In this document: piece by piece, positions 17,121-26,178 of the stretch
Layout of the letters: each line of letters begins with the position of its first letter
How positions within the stretch are numbered: the first letter of the stretch is position 1
Assembly: GCA_902785325.1 (NCBI GenBank)
Contig: CACZXZ010000005.1
Location: 1 to 64,000, forward strand
Direction of reading: 5' to 3'
DNA: 64,000 nt
DNA from: an uncultured Succinivibrio sp.
GTDB taxonomy: Bacteria > Pseudomonadota > Gammaproteobacteria > Enterobacterales > Succinivibrionaceae
Notes under the pieces: generated by a model
What the model was told of the DNA's origin: nothing
Database searches by the model: none
Seen by the model: only the letters and a program-made list of their open reading frames with translations
Translations under genes and position numbers: made by a program

Positions 17121-17867
17121 CTAGTCCCAATTAAATTCCTTAACATAAATACCTAGTGGGTTAAAGATAATACCCTTAGTATCATTTGCATTAGGTGGAT
17201 CGCCCATTTCCATAGTAATTAAAGCTTTCATGTGCTTTTCTTTCTTGCCTTTATCAGCTCCACGACTTCTAATAGTTTCAATCCATTCAATAGTGTAAGT
17301 ATTTTCAGTTTGCTTTAAAACTGACACAATATCGCAACTTACGATTTCATCATAAGCTCTTTCCACAGGATTCTTTACACCAGCAGTACCTGATAACCAA
17401 GCTTCTAAAGTATTTTTTGCAGGTGTCTGATCTTTAACATGAGCATAAGCCCAATCAAGATTTCTTGTAAGATAGCTTACATCCACAGTAACAGTACGCA
17501 CAGCAATAATAAATTGCGCTAAAGTTGATGAAATTAACTTGTCATTAGCCTTAGGTACTTCACGAGCAATACCAGCAGGCACGGAAACACCGTGATTATC
17601 TACTGATACCACATAAGGAACATACACTGAGCGATTAGCAGAGCTAATCGCACTTGCTGTACAACCTAAAGCAATCAAGACAGCTACAATCAATAAAATC
17701 ATTAGCCATAAGCGATTATTAGCTAGTGCAATTAAATTGTCACGATAGGTAATTTTGGCATTTAAATAAGGATTGATAATCGCATTTTTACTTTTACCTT
17801 TCTTAGTATTACTTCTACCTATCACTTTTACTTGATTTGTTTTTGCATTACTTTTTCCAAGTGCCAT
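17121..17867 (-). CDS. trbF: VirB8/TrbF-like protein, second tandem copy
   Basis: A basic N-terminus (residues 1-35, rich in Lys, Asn and Arg), one membrane segment (LWLMILLIVAVLIALGCTA, about 53-71) and a periplasmic VirB8 domain beginning SVYVPYVVSVDNHGV and ending GIIFNPLGIYVKEFNWD. The neighbouring upstream gene encodes the same architecture (VYVPYVVVIDEKGV, then YNPYGIYVTDISW). Both have the TIEW/SIEW-type motif near residue 190. VirB8 proteins dimerise and link the inner-membrane and outer complexes. Two copies in tandem are unusual and may form a heteromer. Confidence 0.88.
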   Translation of the reverse strand: MALGKSNAKTNQVKVIGRSNTKKGKSKNAIINPYLNAKITYRDNLIALANNRLWLMILLIVAVLIALGCTASAISSANRSVYVPYVVSVDNHGVSVPAGIAREVPKANDKLISSTLAQFIIAVRTVTVDVSYLTRNLDWAYAHVKDQTPAKNTLEAWLSGTAGVKNPVERAYDEIVSCDIVSVLKQTENTYTIEWIETIRSRGADKGKKEKHMKALITMEMGDPPNANDTKGIIFNPLGIYVKEFNWD

Positions 17868-17887
17868 TTATAGCGACTCCTTTACAA

Positions 17888-18517
17888 TTAATTCTTTTTT
17901 GCCCAGCTAATATCGGTTACATAAATACCATAAGGATTGTATTTAATGTTGCTACCACCAAGCAAGCTTGGCTTAACAAAGTCAATCACAATCATAGCTT
18001 TCATTCTAATGATTGGACTATCTCGTTCTCCAGTAGGTGTATAAACATACTCTAACCATTCAATACTATAAGTATTTTTAAGATTTTTAACCTTAGTAAA
18101 ACTTAAAATCTTGCACTTCATGTTTTCTTTAAATGAACGAGTAAATACATCCTCGTCATTTTTATTGTGCATAAAGTAATTTACAACATGATCAGAAGCT
18201 TTACCTTTAAGATGCGCATATACCCACTTAACATTCTCATTTAATAGGTGAAAATCAGCAGGTATAGAGCGAATTTTAAAAATTAACTGAGTTAAAGTTT
18301 CTTGAATAGTTTTATCGGTAATAGTTACACGATCTGTTGCAAAACCAGCACTAGTAGCCACACCTTTTTCATCGATTACGACCACATAAGGAACATAAAC
18401 AGCATTATTAGCATTATGTATAGCTCTAGTAGTAGCATAAAGTGATACACCAACAAACAGTGTAATCAAGATCATACTTAGGTATCTTATAATCGGATTA
18501 CTTTTAACTTGTATCAC
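17888..18517 (-). CDS. trbF: VirB8/TrbF-like protein, first tandem copy
   Basis: It has a shorter N-terminus than its tandem partner, a membrane segment (YLSMILITLFVGVSLYATT, about residues 12-30) and a VirB8 domain with YVPYVVVIDEKGVATSAG and TYSIEWLEYVYTPTGE. The 209 residues match ordinary TrbF length better than the downstream copy, which has a longer basic N-terminus. It starts nine bases after trbE. Sequence similarity to the partner is clear at both ends but diverged in the middle, which argues for an old duplication. Confidence 0.9.
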   Translation of the reverse strand: MIQVKSNPIIRYLSMILITLFVGVSLYATTRAIHNANNAVYVPYVVVIDEKGVATSAGFATDRVTITDKTIQETLTQLIFKIRSIPADFHLLNENVKWVYAHLKGKASDHVVNYFMHNKNDEDVFTRSFKENMKCKILSFTKVKNLKNTYSIEWLEYVYTPTGERDSPIIRMKAMIVIDFVKPSLLGGSNIKYNPYGIYVTDISWAKKN

Positions 18518-18526
18518 TTATAGCTC

Positions 18527-21127
18527 CTACTCTTTATTCTCAACAGGATAATCAAGACCACGTTTCTTTAAGTAGAAATCTACCCAATCATCACCGTGTT
18601 TTTCCATAAGCTCATTGATTTGTTGAATTGCTTCTTTATCAGAAACAGCCACAAATGCAAGGGTAAACTTCTGTAAGTTTAATTGGAATAAACGACTATG
18701 ATGACCATTGTAGAAGAAGTAATCTCGCTTCTTAACACCATTAGCAATAATGTTAATTTGCGCAGAATTTAAACCAAACTTCTTATACAAAGCAAATTGC
18801 TCTTCTTGACGAGCATTATCGTTTGGTAAGAAGATCTTAGTAGGACATGATTCAACTAATACATCCATAATGCCTGAATTTTGTAAATCAGATAAGGACT
18901 GAGTAGCCATAATCACAGCACAGTTAGCTTTACGTAAAACCTTTAACCACTCACGAATTTTTGCTGAGAATACAGGGTTACCTAACATCAACCAAGCTTC
19001 ATCTAATACGATTAAAGCAGGCTGACCTTTTAAATTCTTCTCAATACAATGGAACAAATAGGTTAATACAGGTAATGAATATTTAGCAGGTTTATTCATC
19101 AAAGGCTCAATTTCAAAAACTGAAATAGCCTTATTGATGTCGCCCATACTATCAGATTTAGCATCAACAAGAGTACCCACAGCACCACCACTTAAATACT
19201 GATAAAGCACAGATCTTAATTCTTCACTTTGAATTTGGGTAGTAAAAGCACTCAAAGTCATGGCATAGTCAGGATTTTGTTTCTTGGTTGCCATCATAGT
19301 TTTTAAGCAGTTATCGATAGTATTAGCTAATTCAGGTGTTACCTTAATATCGTTTAGCATAGCAATACTTTGAATCCACTCATTAGCCCATGATCTATCA
19401 GAATCTGATTCCAGATTAGATAACGGAGCAAATGCTAAATCACTATTATCACCACCAGGAATATAGTGAGCACCACCAGTTGCCTTACATAAACAGTACA
19501 TTGACATACCTTTATCGAAGGCATATACAGTCATGTCACGATAACGCAAGAATTGAGCTACTAAAGTTGCCAACAAGGTAGATTTACCAGCACCAGTAGG
19601 ACCTAAAATCATAGTATGACCTAAATCACCGACATGTAGGTTTAAGGCAAAAGGAGTATTACCATTACCAGTTGAACACATCATTAAAGCAGGACCGTTT
19701 AGATAGCCAGCAAATGGGCATGGAGCAGACATTTCACCTAGCCAAGGGGTATAAACAGGCATTAGATCAGCTACATTGATAGAAGATACTAAAGGCTTTC
19801 TAATATTCTCTACACAGTGACCAGGTAGAGAGCCTAAGAACGCATCCACAGCATTAAAGGTTTCATGACGAGCCTTAATACCAAAATTATTTAAATCTTT
19901 TAATAAACGATTGGTGTTTTCTTTTAATTCTTTGTAATTCTCACCCATTAGGATGATATTAGTGGTATAGAAGCCAAAGGTAATTGCGCCCCTAGATACA
20001 TCTGACAACGCATAATCAGCTTCCTCAGTCATCTCCACAGCATCAAGATTTACATGAGTTGTTGGAAGATTAAATAACTGAGAGAAGAAACCTCTTTGTT
20101 TTTGAGCCCAACCACGGCGATATTTCTTAACCACAGCTTGAGCTTCATTACTATCTAACGCAATATAACGAGTATTCCAACGATATTCACAAGTTAAATT
20201 AGCTAAGAAGTTAAATAAACCAGGGCTTGAAGCACCAGGTAAGGAATCGATTGCTACTACATTGATAAATTTCTTACCAATCACAGGGGTAACACCAGGT
20301 TGAAAATCCTGTGCTAATAATTCATCAATATAAACAGGTGTGTTAGGTAAATTAATTTTATGCCACTCACCTGTTAAACAGAAATTTAAAAAGCTTAATT
20401 GATTATCATCAATTCTAAAAGTGCCGTTTTCTAAATCAGTTCTATCACCTTTTAAACGAGTAATTTGTCCACCGAAGATATTACTTAAATTATCTTCTAA
20501 CATACGGCATCTAGACTGAAATTGCTCAATCGACATTTTAGTCTTTTCTTCTTTAGACTGTTTTTCAGTACCATCTTTTTCATACATAGCTTCAGCAACT
20601 TTTTGTGTTGCCAGTTTAGGAGGCATGTAAGTAACCGTAAACACAAACATACCATCATACATCGCACCACCACGAGTATAATAATTCTTACGCTCGGTAT
20701 CGATACCAAGACTTACCTTATCTCTAAAGTAGCTATTTTGAGTAAAATATTTTGGTACAGGAAATCTAATTGCATCGATGTGACAAGTCCAGCCACTATC
20801 AAAACTTGTAAAGAATTGATTTAAACGTGCAGACATCAGATTACGATCAGCATTTTCAAGCATACTATCGTCAGGACCAACATAAACCCAACTAGCTGTA
20901 TAAGAGCCGTTTTTATTGACTAGTACACCATCATCACAGATAGCTGACCAGTTCAACAAAGAGCTAAAACCTTTTTTAGTTGATCGATAACAATTTAATT
21001 TTTGGGATTCATTAGCTTTATTGATTAGCATTACAAAAATGCCCAATAAAACAAGCGCAAAAATTACCACACCCCAAAGCACATAGGTAATATTTTGTGT
21101 AGCACTAATTAACTGTAAATCGCTCAT
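18527..21127 (-). CDS. trbE: VirB4/TrbE secretion ATPase
   Basis: The largest ATPase of the channel. An N-terminal hydrophobic segment (YVLWGVVIFALVLLGIFVML) is typical of TrbE. The Walker A motif GPTGAGKST lies near residue 510 and the Walker B region LIVLDEAWLML near residue 705, followed by the family segment REWLKVLRKANCAVIMATQS. At 866 residues it is full length. It lies between trbD and the first trbF, the same order as the IncP Tra2 region. Confidence 0.97.
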   Translation of the reverse strand: MSDLQLISATQNITYVLWGVVIFALVLLGIFVMLINKANESQKLNCYRSTKKGFSSLLNWSAICDDGVLVNKNGSYTASWVYVGPDDSMLENADRNLMSARLNQFFTSFDSGWTCHIDAIRFPVPKYFTQNSYFRDKVSLGIDTERKNYYTRGGAMYDGMFVFTVTYMPPKLATQKVAEAMYEKDGTEKQSKEEKTKMSIEQFQSRCRMLEDNLSNIFGGQITRLKGDRTDLENGTFRIDDNQLSFLNFCLTGEWHKINLPNTPVYIDELLAQDFQPGVTPVIGKKFINVVAIDSLPGASSPGLFNFLANLTCEYRWNTRYIALDSNEAQAVVKKYRRGWAQKQRGFFSQLFNLPTTHVNLDAVEMTEEADYALSDVSRGAITFGFYTTNIILMGENYKELKENTNRLLKDLNNFGIKARHETFNAVDAFLGSLPGHCVENIRKPLVSSINVADLMPVYTPWLGEMSAPCPFAGYLNGPALMMCSTGNGNTPFALNLHVGDLGHTMILGPTGAGKSTLLATLVAQFLRYRDMTVYAFDKGMSMYCLCKATGGAHYIPGGDNSDLAFAPLSNLESDSDRSWANEWIQSIAMLNDIKVTPELANTIDNCLKTMMATKKQNPDYAMTLSAFTTQIQSEELRSVLYQYLSGGAVGTLVDAKSDSMGDINKAISVFEIEPLMNKPAKYSLPVLTYLFHCIEKNLKGQPALIVLDEAWLMLGNPVFSAKIREWLKVLRKANCAVIMATQSLSDLQNSGIMDVLVESCPTKIFLPNDNARQEEQFALYKKFGLNSAQINIIANGVKKRDYFFYNGHHSRLFQLNLQKFTLAFVAVSDKEAIQQINELMEKHGDDWVDFYLKKRGLDYPVENKE

Positions 21128-21147
21128 TTTAAATCCATAATTGAAAT

Positions 21148-21459
21148 TTACTTATATTTATGATTGTTTACTTCAAAAGGTGTACCAGTTGCCAAATAAA
21201 CTTTTTGGCGATACTGTAATTGTCTAATAAAAATATCACTCATAAAAGGATCTGCTTTTGCTAATTTTCTAAAACTAGATAATCCTAAAAAGAACAACAC
21301 TAAAGAAATTACTAATCCTAATATTGAAGCCATAGCAAACACAACTACAACCGATAACATCCCAGTAAGAATTAAAAGTTTACGTTCACACCCCATTAAC
21401 AACACAGGTCGTGTACAGAAGGAATAAACACCGTTACTTAATAACTCTTCTTGTTCCAT
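21148..21459 (-). CDS. trbD: VirB3/TrbD membrane protein
   Basis: A 103-residue protein with the VirB3 pattern: a short N-terminal segment (YSFCTRPVLLMGCERK) resembling the family signature, two membrane segments (about residues 28-58) and a charged C-terminus (ADPFMSDIFIRQLQYRQKVY) like TrbD. VirB3 works with VirB4 at the inner membrane. It lies between trbC and trbE, as expected. GGAGGTTTATAA precedes the start. Confidence 0.9.
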   Translation of the reverse strand: MEQEELLSNGVYSFCTRPVLLMGCERKLLILTGMLSVVVVFAMASILGLVISLVLFFLGLSSFRKLAKADPFMSDIFIRQLQYRQKVYLATGTPFEVNNHKYK

Positions 21460-21502
21460 ATTTATAAACCTCCTTTTCTACTGAGATGTTAAATTAACTT
21501 AA

Positions 21503-21859
21503 CTATTTTGTAATAGCATTTACATTTACAAGATTTAAATCAGCACTTGAAGAACCTGAGCTTGAAGGTGCTAATGCATCTAGTAACATATTTGCTCCCA
21601 TAATTAAGCAAGCAACTAATACTAGAATTAAAATGGTTTTCATAAACTGTGACATCTCACCACCGAAGGCAAGACCAGCACCACAACCTACAATACCAAT
21701 TAAGCAGATACCTTTAGCCACAGGACCTGTTAAAGAATCCTGTAAAATCTGTAAACCAGAGGACCAAGGTAAATCAGCACAATTACCTACTGATATAAAA
21801 CCTAAGCATAGTGCAAACATAGCAAAACACTTTAAATTTGATAAAATTAAATTTCTCAT
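21503..21859 (-). CDS. trbC: VirB2/TrbC major pilin
   Basis: A 118-residue prepilin with a signal peptide (FAMFALCLGFISVGNCADL), then PWSSGLQILQDSLTGPVAKG, the characteristic start of TrbC/VirB2, and two membrane segments (GICLIGIVGCGAGLAFGG; ILILVLVACLIMGANMLL). IncP TrbC is cyclised after trimming. The Ser/Gly-rich end here could be the trimmed tail. A variant of the recurrent palindrome stands 48-59 bases upstream of the start. Confidence 0.92.
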   Translation of the reverse strand: MRNLILSNLKCFAMFALCLGFISVGNCADLPWSSGLQILQDSLTGPVAKGICLIGIVGCGAGLAFGGEMSQFMKTILILVLVACLIMGANMLLDALAPSSSGSSSADLNLVNVNAITK

Positions 21860-21906
21860 AATAAAATTTCCTTTATAAAGGGATTAAAAACAAAAATTTA
21901 CAAAAA

Positions 21907-21918
21907 TTGCCATGACAA
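21907..21918. promoter_or_regulatory. Dispersed palindrome site upstream of trbC
   Basis: TTGCCATGACAA matches TTGTCATGACAA at 11 of 12 positions. It lies in the 107-base gap between trbB and trbC. Confidence 0.5.
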
Positions 21919-21966
21919 AACTTAATTAAAACATATATAACACCTCACACAAAACTAACACTTAAA

Positions 21967-22956
21967 CTAAACAACTTTTTCATAGTTATATTCTTTTTTA
22001 TTAAAGTCATAATAATTAACTTTAATAATGTCATTGATCTTTCTGCCTGTTTTAAAACGTGAGATGTTCACTACATAATTAACAGTTTCACCAATAATTT
22101 TTTCAATCTCACCAGGACCTTTTGGACAATCTCCATTACGCAATACGCAAGATTTCAATCTATCTAGACCTGATAACGCAGTATTTGAGTGTAAAGTAGC
22201 AAGACCACCAGAGTGACCTGTATTCCAAGCATCGAGTAAATCTAAGGCTTCAGGACCACGCACCTCACCTACTAAAATTCTATCAGGTCTTAAACGTAAA
22301 GTTGCTCTTAATAAATCAGACATACTAGTATTAGGCATAGTATGTAATTGCATTTTATTTTTAGCTGAGCACTGAATTTCACCAGTGTCCTCAATAATAA
22401 TTACTCTATCGTTTGGACAGCTTTGAGTCATCTGCTCAATCACAGCATTGATTAAGGTAGTTTTACCTGAGCCAGTACCACCTACAATTAAAATATTCTT
22501 TTTACTAGCAGTAGCCTCACTGATAATTTCTCTTTGTCTATCAGTCATAATACCTTGATTACAATAATCCTGTAAGGTAAAAATCTTTGTAGCTTTTTTA
22601 CGTAGTGAAAAGCTAGGGTTTTGCACTAATGGAGGTATTAGACCTTCAAAACGAGAATCATCCACAGGAAATTCAGCTTCACAAATAGGATGTTCTAAAT
22701 TACATACTCTATCGTGATAACCAGCTACATTAGAAATAATACTTTGTACTAAAGAAGGATCAGCATCTCCCTTTAATTCTAAACCTATTCCCAACTTTTC
22801 TACCCAAACAGTTTTATCAGGATTGATTAGAATTTCAACTGTTCTTGGATCATCAAATTCTTGTAATAAAGTTGTACCTACATTTGGGAATAGAATAGTT
22901 CCCATAATTAAGCGAAGTTGGGTTTTACATTGAAGCTTTTGCTCTTGTAGAGCCAT
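21967..22956 (-). CDS. trbB: VirB11/TrbB secretion ATPase
   Basis: A hexameric cytosolic ATPase that switches the channel between assembly and export. Walker A GGTGSGKTT lies at residues 159-167, and the family segments DTGEIQCSAKNKMQ, LRLRPDRILVGEVRGPEALD and GHSGGLATLHSN are all present. The N-domain has DDPRTVEILINPDKTVWVE, typical of TrbB. At 329 residues it is of usual length. It is the first gene of the trbB-trbI run. The gene at 23040 precedes it. Confidence 0.96.
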   Translation of the reverse strand: MALQEQKLQCKTQLRLIMGTILFPNVGTTLLQEFDDPRTVEILINPDKTVWVEKLGIGLELKGDADPSLVQSIISNVAGYHDRVCNLEHPICEAEFPVDDSRFEGLIPPLVQNPSFSLRKKATKIFTLQDYCNQGIMTDRQREIISEATASKKNILIVGGTGSGKTTLINAVIEQMTQSCPNDRVIIIEDTGEIQCSAKNKMQLHTMPNTSMSDLLRATLRLRPDRILVGEVRGPEALDLLDAWNTGHSGGLATLHSNTALSGLDRLKSCVLRNGDCPKGPGEIEKIIGETVNYVVNISRFKTGRKINDIIKVNYYDFNKKEYNYEKVV

Positions 22957-23039
22957 AAAACATACCTTTTACACTTACACTGAAAAACTTAAACACTTTT
23001 AACGATAGTGCTAGTATAACATATATTATACTAAAAAGA

Positions 23040-23522
23040 TTATTCTTCTTCTAATTTATAGTATTTTAGCTTAGAAAGTAACAGCGTATTGTAGCAAAGG
23101 CTACTTAACCACGGATCTGGTTGACCATTTTCTTTAGTATAGACCACAAATGGAGGAGCTTCATAACGAGCTACATCATCACTTGACACTTGACGTTTAT
23201 TTTTCATACATCTAAAGTCACGACAATATAGTCCTTGGGGAGTTAGTTCATCTAGATTAGTTCTCATACCTAAGCGTTTAATATGATAGTCTTTAAGAAT
23301 AATAATTTCTCTAGAGGTTAGGTGCTCTATCAGTTTAAATTCTTTCATGGACCATACAGCAGGATCAGTTAGAGTTGGTTTATTGATTATTTTCTGCAAT
23401 AGATCTTCACTCGCATCACTCAAAGCAACTTTAATTTCACCGTGCATATTCGCAATAGCAATTTTGAAAGACTTAGGCTCTTCACGAGAAAGGTTTGCTC
23501 TATCAATACCAATGATGTACAT
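23040..23522 (-). CDS. Hypothetical protein upstream of trbB
   Basis: About 160 residues, soluble, beginning MYIIGIDRANLSREEPKSF and containing a cysteine pair in LYCRDFRCMKNKRQ. I do not recognise a family. The start at 23522 is preferred over an ATG two codons earlier because AGGAG is then eight bases away. It lies divergently from a plus-strand small gene at 23736, with a palindrome site in the shared upstream region. Confidence 0.65.
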   Translation of the reverse strand: MYIIGIDRANLSREEPKSFKIAIANMHGEIKVALSDASEDLLQKIINKPTLTDPAVWSMKEFKLIEHLTSREIIILKDYHIKRLGMRTNLDELTPQGLYCRDFRCMKNKRQVSSDDVARYEAPPFVVYTKENGQPDPWLSSLCYNTLLLSKLKYYKLEEE

Positions 23523-23607
23523 TTGCATTTCTCCTAAATAATAACACTTACCTTATATTATACAATATCTTATAGAACTTATATCTTATAATACTCAAGA
23601 TATAAAA

Positions 23608-23619
23608 GTGTCATGACAA
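23608..23619. promoter_or_regulatory. Dispersed palindrome in a divergent promoter region
   Basis: GTGTCATGACAA matches the palindrome at 10 of 12 positions, with the central TGTCATGACA perfect. It lies between the divergent genes at 23522 and 23736 and could control either. Confidence 0.55.
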
Positions 23620-23657
23620 ACAAAAATAAAATATTTTGTAATTTTAGTTAAAAACTA

Positions 23658-23685
23658 TTGAATTTAATTATAAATATACTATAAT
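23658..23685 (+). promoter_or_regulatory. Promoter of the lone plus-strand membrane peptide
   Basis: TTGAAT (23658-23663), a 16-base spacer and TATAAT (23680-23685). The gene starts 50 bases downstream. This is among the best sigma-70-like promoters in the window. Confidence 0.7.
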
Positions 23686-23735
23686 AGACCATAGATAAAG
23701 TTTTTTGTTCTTATTTCCAATCAGGAGTTTTCTCT

Positions 23736-23903
23736 ATGAAAAAGATAATTGCTTTAATAGCTGTTGTAGCTGTTTTATTTAGTGGAATATTAGGTTTTGT
23801 AGTGATTAAATCAGATATTCATTATTCTGATACAACAAAAGTAAAGTTAATAAAAGTAAGTTGCCATATATTTGGTAGATCACAAGATTGTACTAGAATT
23901 TAA
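23736..23903 (+). CDS. 55-residue single-span membrane peptide, opposite strand to trb genes
   Basis: The product begins MKKIIALIAVVAVLFSGILG, a membrane anchor or signal peptide without a lipobox, and ends with a polar tail holding two cysteines (VSCHIFGRSQDCTRI). It has its own promoter, an AGGAG ribosome site eight bases before the ATG, and a hairpin after the stop, so it is a self-contained unit inserted between the trbL and trbB parts of the locus. In that position entry exclusion, a small toxin or a cargo gene are all possible. Nothing in the sequence decides between them. Confidence 0.7.
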   Translation: MKKIIALIAVVAVLFSGILGFVVIKSDIHYSDTTKVKLIKVSCHIFGRSQDCTRI

Positions 23904-23910
23904 TATATCA

Positions 23911-23936
23911 AAGGGAAGTTTTTTTTTTCTTCCCTT
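23911..23936. terminator. Hairpin with T-rich loop after the plus-strand gene
   Basis: AAGGGAAG (23911-23918) and CTTCCCTT (23929-23936) form an 8-bp stem around ten T's. No T-run follows the stem on either strand, so it may not be a classical terminator. It separates the plus-strand gene from the convergent end of the trbL-like gene. Confidence 0.5.
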
Positions 23937-23942
23937 GTCATG

Positions 23943-25367
23943 TTATGATTTAATCATGTTTTTCATCTTCTTTTTAGCTTCATTAGCTTGATGATAGTTT
24001 TGCCTAAAACTTACCCCGTCAAAAGAATTACCTACACCTTTTCTTAACATATTAGAGCCTACTTGCTTTGCGGTCATAGCACCTGCTTTAGCTAAAGCTG
24101 AGCTTGCCACAGCACCACCAGCTAAACCTCCTGTTAAAGCAACAGCACCAACCGTGCCAGCAACAGCCATAGCACCAGCTTTGTTAGGTGACATAATTTC
24201 TGATTGTCCAGGATTTGCAATAAAGCCTGCAATTTGATTTGGTAATACCATTACTAATTTACCAACAATAATACAAGCAAAGACAAGCGCACAAAGAGCA
24301 CCATAGTCTTTTTTATTAATTCCTTCAATACACATTATATTGGTTTGATATATAATCTCGAAGCCTATTGAAATGACAATAATACTAATAAAGTACTTTA
24401 CAGATTTAGCTAACAACGTCCGTAGATATGTCATACTAGAATCTTTAGTCCAAGGGCTACCTGCCATACCTAAGATAAAAACACCTAACCAAGCTGTGCA
24501 AATAAATTCAACTTTTAACATGAACAGGTTTATAGCCATGATATAGCCAAAAAACAGTATAAAAACACCAACTAAAAACCTTTGTACAATATAAAACAAA
24601 CCGAAAAGATTTATAGAAGTAAATGATTTTTGACTATCTTTAGATCCAAAACACAATTCTGAAGCTAAATTACTTGTTTTTTGAACAATCGAAGCAATTA
24701 CATCAGACTGAGCTCCATTTCCTGCTATACTATTTCCCCAATTACCAAACTTTGCACACATATTTGATAATAGAGTTGGGACATTATTTAATAGCCAATA
24801 AAAGAACCCAAAAATCATAATAGTTCTGAATAATTCAAAAAATAAACTACCAAAATCAGTGCCTTTTATCATTAATTGGGCACCATTCCAAATAAACGTA
24901 ATTAAACATAACGCAAAAAGTAGTTTCTTTCCAGCTTCTGAAATTGAGGCTCCTACACTCTGAGTTTTACCTAAAAATTTACTTTGTATTGAATTTGTTA
25001 TTTTTGAAAAATAATCATTTACTGACATGTGTACAGGTATATCAGTATCAACGTGCATATAACTTTGAACTTTTTTTAAAAGATCAGGTTTTGATTTTAA
25101 TTCTTTTACAGCAGGGTTAGAATCGTCAACTTTTTGCCCATTAATATATATATCACCATCATCTGTAATATTAACCTTAGTATCATTATTTATAAGCCAA
25201 ACTTGATCCTCAATATATCTCGTTATTTCATTGTCAGTTTCAAACTTAGGAGATTGATAACCAGACGAATAACCAGAACCAGCCTGACTTAATCCTACGT
25301 CAGCATTGGCTATAAAAGGACAATAAAAACAAAATAAAAGAAAAATAATTTTTAGAAAATTATTCAT
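23943..25367 (-). CDS. trbL: VirB6/TrbL polytopic channel protein
   Basis: A signal-like N-terminus (MNNFLKIIFLLFCFYCPFIA) precedes a soluble periplasmic part. Then come at least five membrane segments (about residues 160-400, for example FRTIMIFGFFYWLLNNVPTL and FLVGVFILFFGYIMAINLF) and a Gly/Ala-rich cytosolic C-terminus (GTVGAVALTGGLAGGAVASS), as in TrbL/VirB6. The start at 25367 was chosen because it gives the signal peptide directly. The longer frame to 25412 overlaps trbJ. Confidence 0.88.
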   Translation of the reverse strand: MNNFLKIIFLLFCFYCPFIANADVGLSQAGSGYSSGYQSPKFETDNEITRYIEDQVWLINNDTKVNITDDGDIYINGQKVDDSNPAVKELKSKPDLLKKVQSYMHVDTDIPVHMSVNDYFSKITNSIQSKFLGKTQSVGASISEAGKKLLFALCLITFIWNGAQLMIKGTDFGSLFFELFRTIMIFGFFYWLLNNVPTLLSNMCAKFGNWGNSIAGNGAQSDVIASIVQKTSNLASELCFGSKDSQKSFTSINLFGLFYIVQRFLVGVFILFFGYIMAINLFMLKVEFICTAWLGVFILGMAGSPWTKDSSMTYLRTLLAKSVKYFISIIVISIGFEIIYQTNIMCIEGINKKDYGALCALVFACIIVGKLVMVLPNQIAGFIANPGQSEIMSPNKAGAMAVAGTVGAVALTGGLAGGAVASSALAKAGAMTAKQVGSNMLRKGVGNSFDGVSFRQNYHQANEAKKKMKNMIKS

Positions 25368-25383
25368 AAACAAATATCTCAAA

Positions 25384-26154
25384 TTAAAAATCAACATTAA
25401 ACTTACCACCAACTTTCATATTATTTCCTTTTAGTAACAAAACAGCATCTTGATAAGCTTGTGAAGCCTTTTCCTGTTGTTCTAATCTTTTTTCAGTTTG
25501 TTGTTGGTTAATAAAATCAACTAAAACCTTATTAGTTTTAGCTTGAGATTTAAGTAATTCAGCAGTCATATTAGCTTGAGTCTGAATAGAGCAGTTAATA
25601 CCATCACAATTTTTCAAAGAATCACTGTATTGATCGGCAACTTTATCGGTAAGAATCTTTAAATCATTGGAAGTTCTTAAAGATTGATCAAGAGATTTGT
25701 CAATTAAATTAAAGATTTTATTTTGAGCATTGATAGCTAATCTTGAAAGATCGCAACCAGGAGTAGAGGCACAATCCTCCCAATATTTTCTATTACCAAT
25801 CACGTTAGTGAAGTAATCACCAATAGTATTAATTTGACTTCCAAGAGAAGTTACAAAATTATAAGCTTGAGTTCCTGTATCATATAATTGTTTTGCAGAA
25901 CTAAAAATATCAGTTGCAGGCTTAGCTGTATCTTTCATTTGTTGATTATATTGATCCATTTGTGTTTTATATTCTTTCGCCCATTGTGAAACCTGAGCTG
26001 AGTAACGACTAGCTGTTTCGCCATACTCTTTAATCTGATCCATATAAGACATCAGATTTTGACTAAGATTTGCGCCATCACAGGTAGGAATACCTGAAGC
26101 TAAAGCACTTTGGGATAACATTAAAGCTATCACACACATACCAATTTTTTTCAT
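25384..26154 (-). CDS. trbJ: VirB5/TrbJ secreted pilus-tip protein
   Basis: A signal peptide (MKKIGMCVIALMLSQSALAS) precedes a helical, Gln/Asp/Ser-rich protein with the TrbJ pattern, including QINTIGDYFTNVIGNRKYWEDC and a cysteine pair (CASTPGC), then CDGINCSIQTQ. VirB5 proteins coat the pilus tip. In IncP, trbJ precedes trbK-trbL, as here. Confidence 0.85.
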   Translation of the reverse strand: MKKIGMCVIALMLSQSALASGIPTCDGANLSQNLMSYMDQIKEYGETASRYSAQVSQWAKEYKTQMDQYNQQMKDTAKPATDIFSSAKQLYDTGTQAYNFVTSLGSQINTIGDYFTNVIGNRKYWEDCASTPGCDLSRLAINAQNKIFNLIDKSLDQSLRTSNDLKILTDKVADQYSDSLKNCDGINCSIQTQANMTAELLKSQAKTNKVLVDFINQQQTEKRLEQQEKASQAYQDAVLLLKGNNMKVGGKFNVDF

Positions 26155-26178
26155 AAAAACCTCACCTGTTAACTAAAG

